This document shows positions 28,901 through 34,900 of a stretch of DNA of 64,000 bases, one piece after another. This DNA is from Paroedura picta. Taxonomy: Eukaryota > Chordata > Lepidosauria > Squamata > Gekkonidae. The translations under genes and the position numbers were made by a program. Positions within the stretch are counted from its first letter, which is position 1, and each line of letters starts with the position of its first letter. The notes under the pieces are model-generated. The model was not told where the DNA came from and searched no databases. It saw only the letters and a program-made list of their open reading frames with translations. Location: positions 45,613,001 through 45,677,000 of the forward strand of contig NC_135376.1 of the NCBI RefSeq assembly GCF_049243985.1, read 5' to 3'.

Positions 28901-31900
28901 TTTTTCCCTCTGTTTTTCTTCTCCTTTCTGATCGTGCTGTTCTAGGTATCGGTTTCCTCTTTCCTGAAGTATTTTGGCTGTCACACCTATCACAATATGA
29001 TGTTTTGGCTGTTGGCTCAGACCAGGAACCTGAGGGAAGGATTGAGAGCTTCCTTTAACTTAAAAGGCACTCAAGGTGTTTTGAAATCCCATATTAACAA
29101 AATATTTTAATCAACAGAGAGGGGGAAAGGTCAGGTGAAATCAAGGGTAAAATTCTAAAGTAACTGAAAACAGAACTCTGAATTAAATAGTATGTGCATA
29201 GACTTCCCTGTGACTTAGAATCTTTAAGAGGAGAGGGGGTTTTGTTTCAGTTATTTCCCAGCCATTCCAGTACACTTTCTTTGACTTTTCCAAACTGACT
29301 TTTGGTTCCAGAAAGCTGGTACACTCTAGTAACCAGTACTCTTCTTGAGTTTAAATTGACTCTTGAAGGCAGTCTCTAACCACACCAGACCAGGGATCTC
29401 CACTCTTCAGAGCTGTCTTCCTGTTTTAACTGGGTAGGGAAATTTCTTCACTCACTAGAAGACCTAATCCCCTTTCTCAGCCCAAATCAGAGTCTTCTAA
29501 CTTACCCACACCAGCATCTCCATCTGTATTAAACTGCTCTCATTTAGGGATAAATTCAAGCTGTCAGCACTTGAGTCTTCTCAGCTAGGGCTGAAATCAG
29601 ACTGAATTTCTCCTCGACATTCAGCTCTCAAGCCTTCATTTGCTCAGCTGATGCTAACCAATCAAATTCTTCCCAGCAGCCTGTCACTCAAGGCTCTGTT
29701 TCTGTGAAGAATTAACCTTCACAGTCCTACATCTGTTGTAAAAGTGCAGTACGACACAATGAGTTTAGTGGGGATATGGCCAAATGGAGCAGAAAAATCT
29801 TGGCCTCCTGGCAGAATGCAATGACCAAGAGAGACAGTGCCACACACCTAGTCTCAGACGGCAGGAACACCTGAAGCAAAGCCCCCATAGATAAACAGAG
29901 TGGACAGGTAGATTACTACCAATGTCCATTGACTCCAAGATCAGTTGCAAACTCTTACGAACCTATGTACAACTTACAGTCCTCTAGCTGTCACCTTTCT
30001 GAAGATCTGTTTATGACTGCCTGTTTGGCATCTTTCAAAATCCACTTTTTTAGCAAAGGTTCCTGTCTTGTAGAACGGGCTCCCTGAGGGGGACAGCATC
30101 TCTTGAAATGCTTCAGAGAGCAGCTGCAGTAGAACAGTTTAGTCCACTAATACCATAGAGACCAACAAGAGTTTCAGGCTATGTTTTTGAGAGCCAACGC
30201 TCCCTTTCAGTCATAAGCTTTCTCGTGTTTGATTAAGGGACCTTTGATTCTCAAAAGCTTATACCCCCAAAATATTCTTGGTCTCTAAAGTGCTCCTGGA
30301 CTCAAATCTAGCTGTTCTAAAAGAAGATGTAAGGCTGTTTTATTTGATAAGGCTTCTACCAGAGTTTGAGTTACAGGGGTTCTTCAGAAGCGGTTTTGTT
30401 GCATTATGCATAGGATTCGGAACTGTAAGCTGCCTTGAGCCACAAGGGAAGAGCAACACATAAATATTTTAATAAAATACGTTATACCTTGAATTTTGCC
30501 TTAAGCTGAGCAATGAAATTCATAAAGTGTTAGTGACTCATGCCCAACTTTCTTTTTATATCAAACTTTACTCCTTTTCTGTAATACAAAACGACGAGGT
30601 TAAAACCTAATGGTGATTAAAATGCCTGTGGAGTTATTTTTCCATGTGTGGTTGTATTTTCACATCAGGACCACACATTGATTCTATTTCTTGATTTAAA
30701 CTTAATATTTAACTATAAATCTTCACTGCTAAGAAGCCCAGTGGCTCACATACAAGGTGGAGAAAACAGTGTTCCATGTGATATATATTCATCTTTGCAC
30801 CTTAGATATGGGAATTTGCTTCCACATGTTACAAAGCAAAAATCCATCTGTACAATTTGCACACACATAGATGCACATGAATATGTTTTTCCCATGCCTA
30901 CATATACCACTATTACTGTAGGGAAAAGTATCACATCCAGTGAGGCTACTTCAGACCAACACAGCTACCCACTTTAATCTATGAGGCCCTAATATCAGTG
31001 TTGTAGAAGAAACCTACAATACTTGTTTACCTTGTTTTGGAGCTGGCTGGAAAAAGTCAGTAATACACTGGCTCCTGTAAAAGAAAAAAGATGGACTTGA
31101 AAATAGTATCTATTCTATTATGTTGTTGTGCTTGCAAATCAAAGGATACCAACTCACAACAATTTACCAGTTCTTTAGACAAGCCACAATGTTTTGACAA
31201 TCCTGTGCCCAATGAGTGATTAGGCTATTTGGCAAAAAAGTCTCAAAATCAAAGATATGAGTACACATTAGTTCCGTCTACAGCTCCTCCCCCCACACAC
31301 ACACCAACTCTGGTACCTTTCCCTCTACTAAGTCAAAGAGTAGACAACAATGTGGCACTGGAGAAGTATGCAAGAATACAGGCCCTAAAGAGCTGCTCCC
31401 CTCTTCTCCATCTTCTTCTTCATTGCTCGTTGCCTAAAAGGTGTGGGGGGGGGATAACTATGAGAGGATTTGCCCCATATACGTCTCCCTTCCAGATGAA
31501 TGGAGTAGCATGCCCACACTCAAGTAGGGCCCTTTCTTTTTCTACCCACAGCCTGAGACACAGATAAGGCTGTGAGGTTTCTTTTTCTTTTCTTTTTTTT
31601 TGGGGGGGGGGAGAGGTACACTAACACACACATCCTTCTGGCCACCTTTCTGCAGCCCATTCAGAAGTTTCTGGTATATGCATGCAATCCCTGGGAGAGA
31701 TTGCTTGACCACTCTCAGTGGTCCACTCTCAGCAGTTCACAAGCATATCATAAAAACAATATCTCAACAATAAAAACATCCTTAACAATAAAAAACATCT
31801 TTTACAATAAAAAGTTCCCCTAAAAGACTAACAATATTTATAGCAATAATAATGAAACTGTGAAGAGTTTAAGATTAATTTGTGGTAACATTAACTAGGG

Positions 31901-34900
31901 ATCTGAAGGCATAGAAACAATTGGGGAGTGGAATAGGGCCTCCCACCTTTTGCCTCCATGGACATTTTCTCTGGAAGGTTCAAGGGAGCACTGAAGAACT
32001 CCTACAAAATACTTTCCCCTTTGTAATGAGTGACAATTTTATTAAAATATAAAGTAAAAATATTTCCATGTAAGATGATCAACAGCAGTAGGAAATTGAA
32101 ATTCCTAACTTTGCTATAAAGGTAAAGGTATCTCCTGTGCAAGCACCGAGTCATGTCTGACCCTTGTGGTGACGCCCTCCAGCATTTTCATGGCAGACTT
32201 AATACGGGGTGGTTTGCCAGTGCCTTCCCCAGAACTTTGCTATAGACATATACAATTGAATTGTTTTGAAATTATTTAATAAGCCATAAAGTGCCTAGTT
32301 ATTATACAGTCCAGTATTTAAACTCTTTCCACTGTGGCTTCAAAATTTCTGGAAATTTTTCATATCTAGAAATATCCTGAAAACATGGTCATTAAAATAA
32401 CCCTGCAGGGGTAGTCAACCTGTGGTCCTCCAGATGTTCATGGACTGCAATTCCCATGAGCCCCTGCCAGCAAATGCCCAGGCAACTGCTGGCAGGGGCT
32501 CATGGGAATTGCAGTCCATGAACATCTGGAGGACCACAGGTAGACTACCCCTGCCCTAAAGGATTAAAAACTAGTCTGGCTCCTAAAATTTTACTGTGGC
32601 TCATAGAATCAAAGAAAATTTGTCAAGGCCTGCTTTACCTAGCATTATCTGTGCACAGTACATTTCTTATGACATGCAGAAGCGTAGAAAGCTAAAGAAC
32701 GAAGTGAGCAATACAGTAGGTTCAAAATTCCTATGCTTGTTTCAAATACTTTGCTCACAATATTGGGTTTCCTCACAGAGTACACCACATGTTTCAGACA
32801 ACAGAAAATTAAAATTAAGCCTGGGAGTAGAAAAGCTAATTATGAACATCACTTCCTAAAGAAGTGCATTGTGAGTTCCTGATCTGATTCTTATCTTACA
32901 TAAACATCCAGCTAAATCTGTATTTAGTTCCACATTTCACAAATGTTTACAGGAACATAAACTTCAAAACAGCACATAACAGCAGTTAATGTAATTCAAA
33001 TTACAAAGAAATAAGCCCTTACGTAACCAGGAAGACAGATCTTACTGACAATATACTGTCATTGAAAGAGACCTTTCAACAAGATTTCTATACCTTCATG
33101 CATCTAAAAAGTAAAAATGTGACTCACTTCCTCTTGATTACTTTTGAAAAGCTGACATTCCTAGATTCATGGTTTTAGCATAAACTATCACCACACTCTT
33201 CTGCTACATATAGCTATTATGTTCAAGACTAGTTTCACTTTCTCAGATAGGAAGTGATGCATATGCAAAAACCAAGGCCACTCCCTCTTCATTGGGCCAA
33301 AAATTTCATTGCAAAGGAGTAATAGTCTCTTAATAAGAATTCCCATTACTTAGGCTATATTATTTTAGGGTAGCTTGATGAGAGGGAAAAAAAACAAAAG
33401 AAATTATGAAAACAAGGCATACTGCATGCCAAAGCTTGCAGCTGACTTTACTAAAACAGTATGGCTTTGTTTTTACCTATGCTAAGATGTTTCCATACAA
33501 TATATCCTACTAGGGTTCAAAACAAGTTAGTACCTGTTCCCATCTCCACATAGCTGGCACTCAGGCTTGCTTACCAAGGCAATTCTGAACTTTATATTTT
33601 GAAAGGTAGACTGAATTTTGACTAAAGTCTTGAACCAACAGCCTCCTAAAATATATACTAGCAGTCCTGAAGCTAGGTAGCAGAGAAAGAAAAGTCAATA
33701 CTATCTTCCTGGTCTCAGTATGAGACCTCCTCTTACCCCCAAATACCCCATGGTTTCCCTTGATGTAGTCATAAATACTTCCAGGCCATCCTTGACTGTC
33801 TCTTGCCAGTCTGTCTTCCTCTGAGCCTTCTAGCTTCCATGTCTATACAACTGTTTCGTCTCTCCTGCCTTCCTGAGCTTGGATCCTCTCTGGCCAGAGT
33901 ACAGGCAGAATGCCAAAAATTGTGGGGAGGTACTTCCTACTGGAATGCCCCTTAAAGCCCTGAGACTTCCTGAACATGATTCTGCAAAGCAGCAGCAGCT
34001 GTAACTGGATAAGATAATCAACCATCTCTCCTACATATCACCCATGAGCAGAACCACATAGGGCTGCTGGCATTAGGCTGACCAAGCCACTCATTTTAGC
34101 AGCCTCCTGACTATCACTTTTGTTCCCTCCTCCCCCCCCCCCCCGCCAAACACACACACACACACACACACTGCTCCATAGGCTGCAGGAAAAAAATAGA
34201 GGGGAGGAGCAAACAGCATTTGCCAACACCGTGATACAAGTTCTGCCTGTGCAGCTGGAGGTGATGCCACCGCACTGTGGGATGCTTCTTGAGCATCCCG
34301 CAATACTGTGATGTCACTTTTGGCCATGCATTGATGGACACAATTAGGGTAAGTCTTGTCCTTCCCAGTCACCTGGGCATTGCCAGCCCTTGATGCAAAC
34401 CCTACTTTGCATCCCAGTCTTTAATTCCAGACTCACTCTGTGTTCATGCCTCCATCTTAAATGCTGACTAGACCCTTCTCACAGGATCAGCCCCAGAACG
34501 ATTCCACCTGATCTCAATCCAACAAGCACACTTTAAACATGTTTTCTTAGAGGACTTCAGTGTAAAGGTTAGGGTTGTTGTTTTTTACTTTGACTTTTTT
34601 AACTTACCATACCCTTCAGATTTCCAATTGGGAAACAGAAACAAGCTCACACATACAATGACTGAGATTTTTTGAATTAATCAGGTTATTTTTTAGTACA
34701 GCAGTTTATTAATACAACGCAAAAGGTCAAACACAAATGTTTACAGCACATTAGAGATATCTGATGACCTGTAAAAGTTAGTTTCTGCTCTTATAGCAAA
34801 GAAGAATAAGAGTTGGTTATTACAGCCATGTTGTCTTAGTACCAAAACTCCTCAGTGATTTCTTACCTTTTACGTGCTCATGAGTACAAGGGTTAAATAT

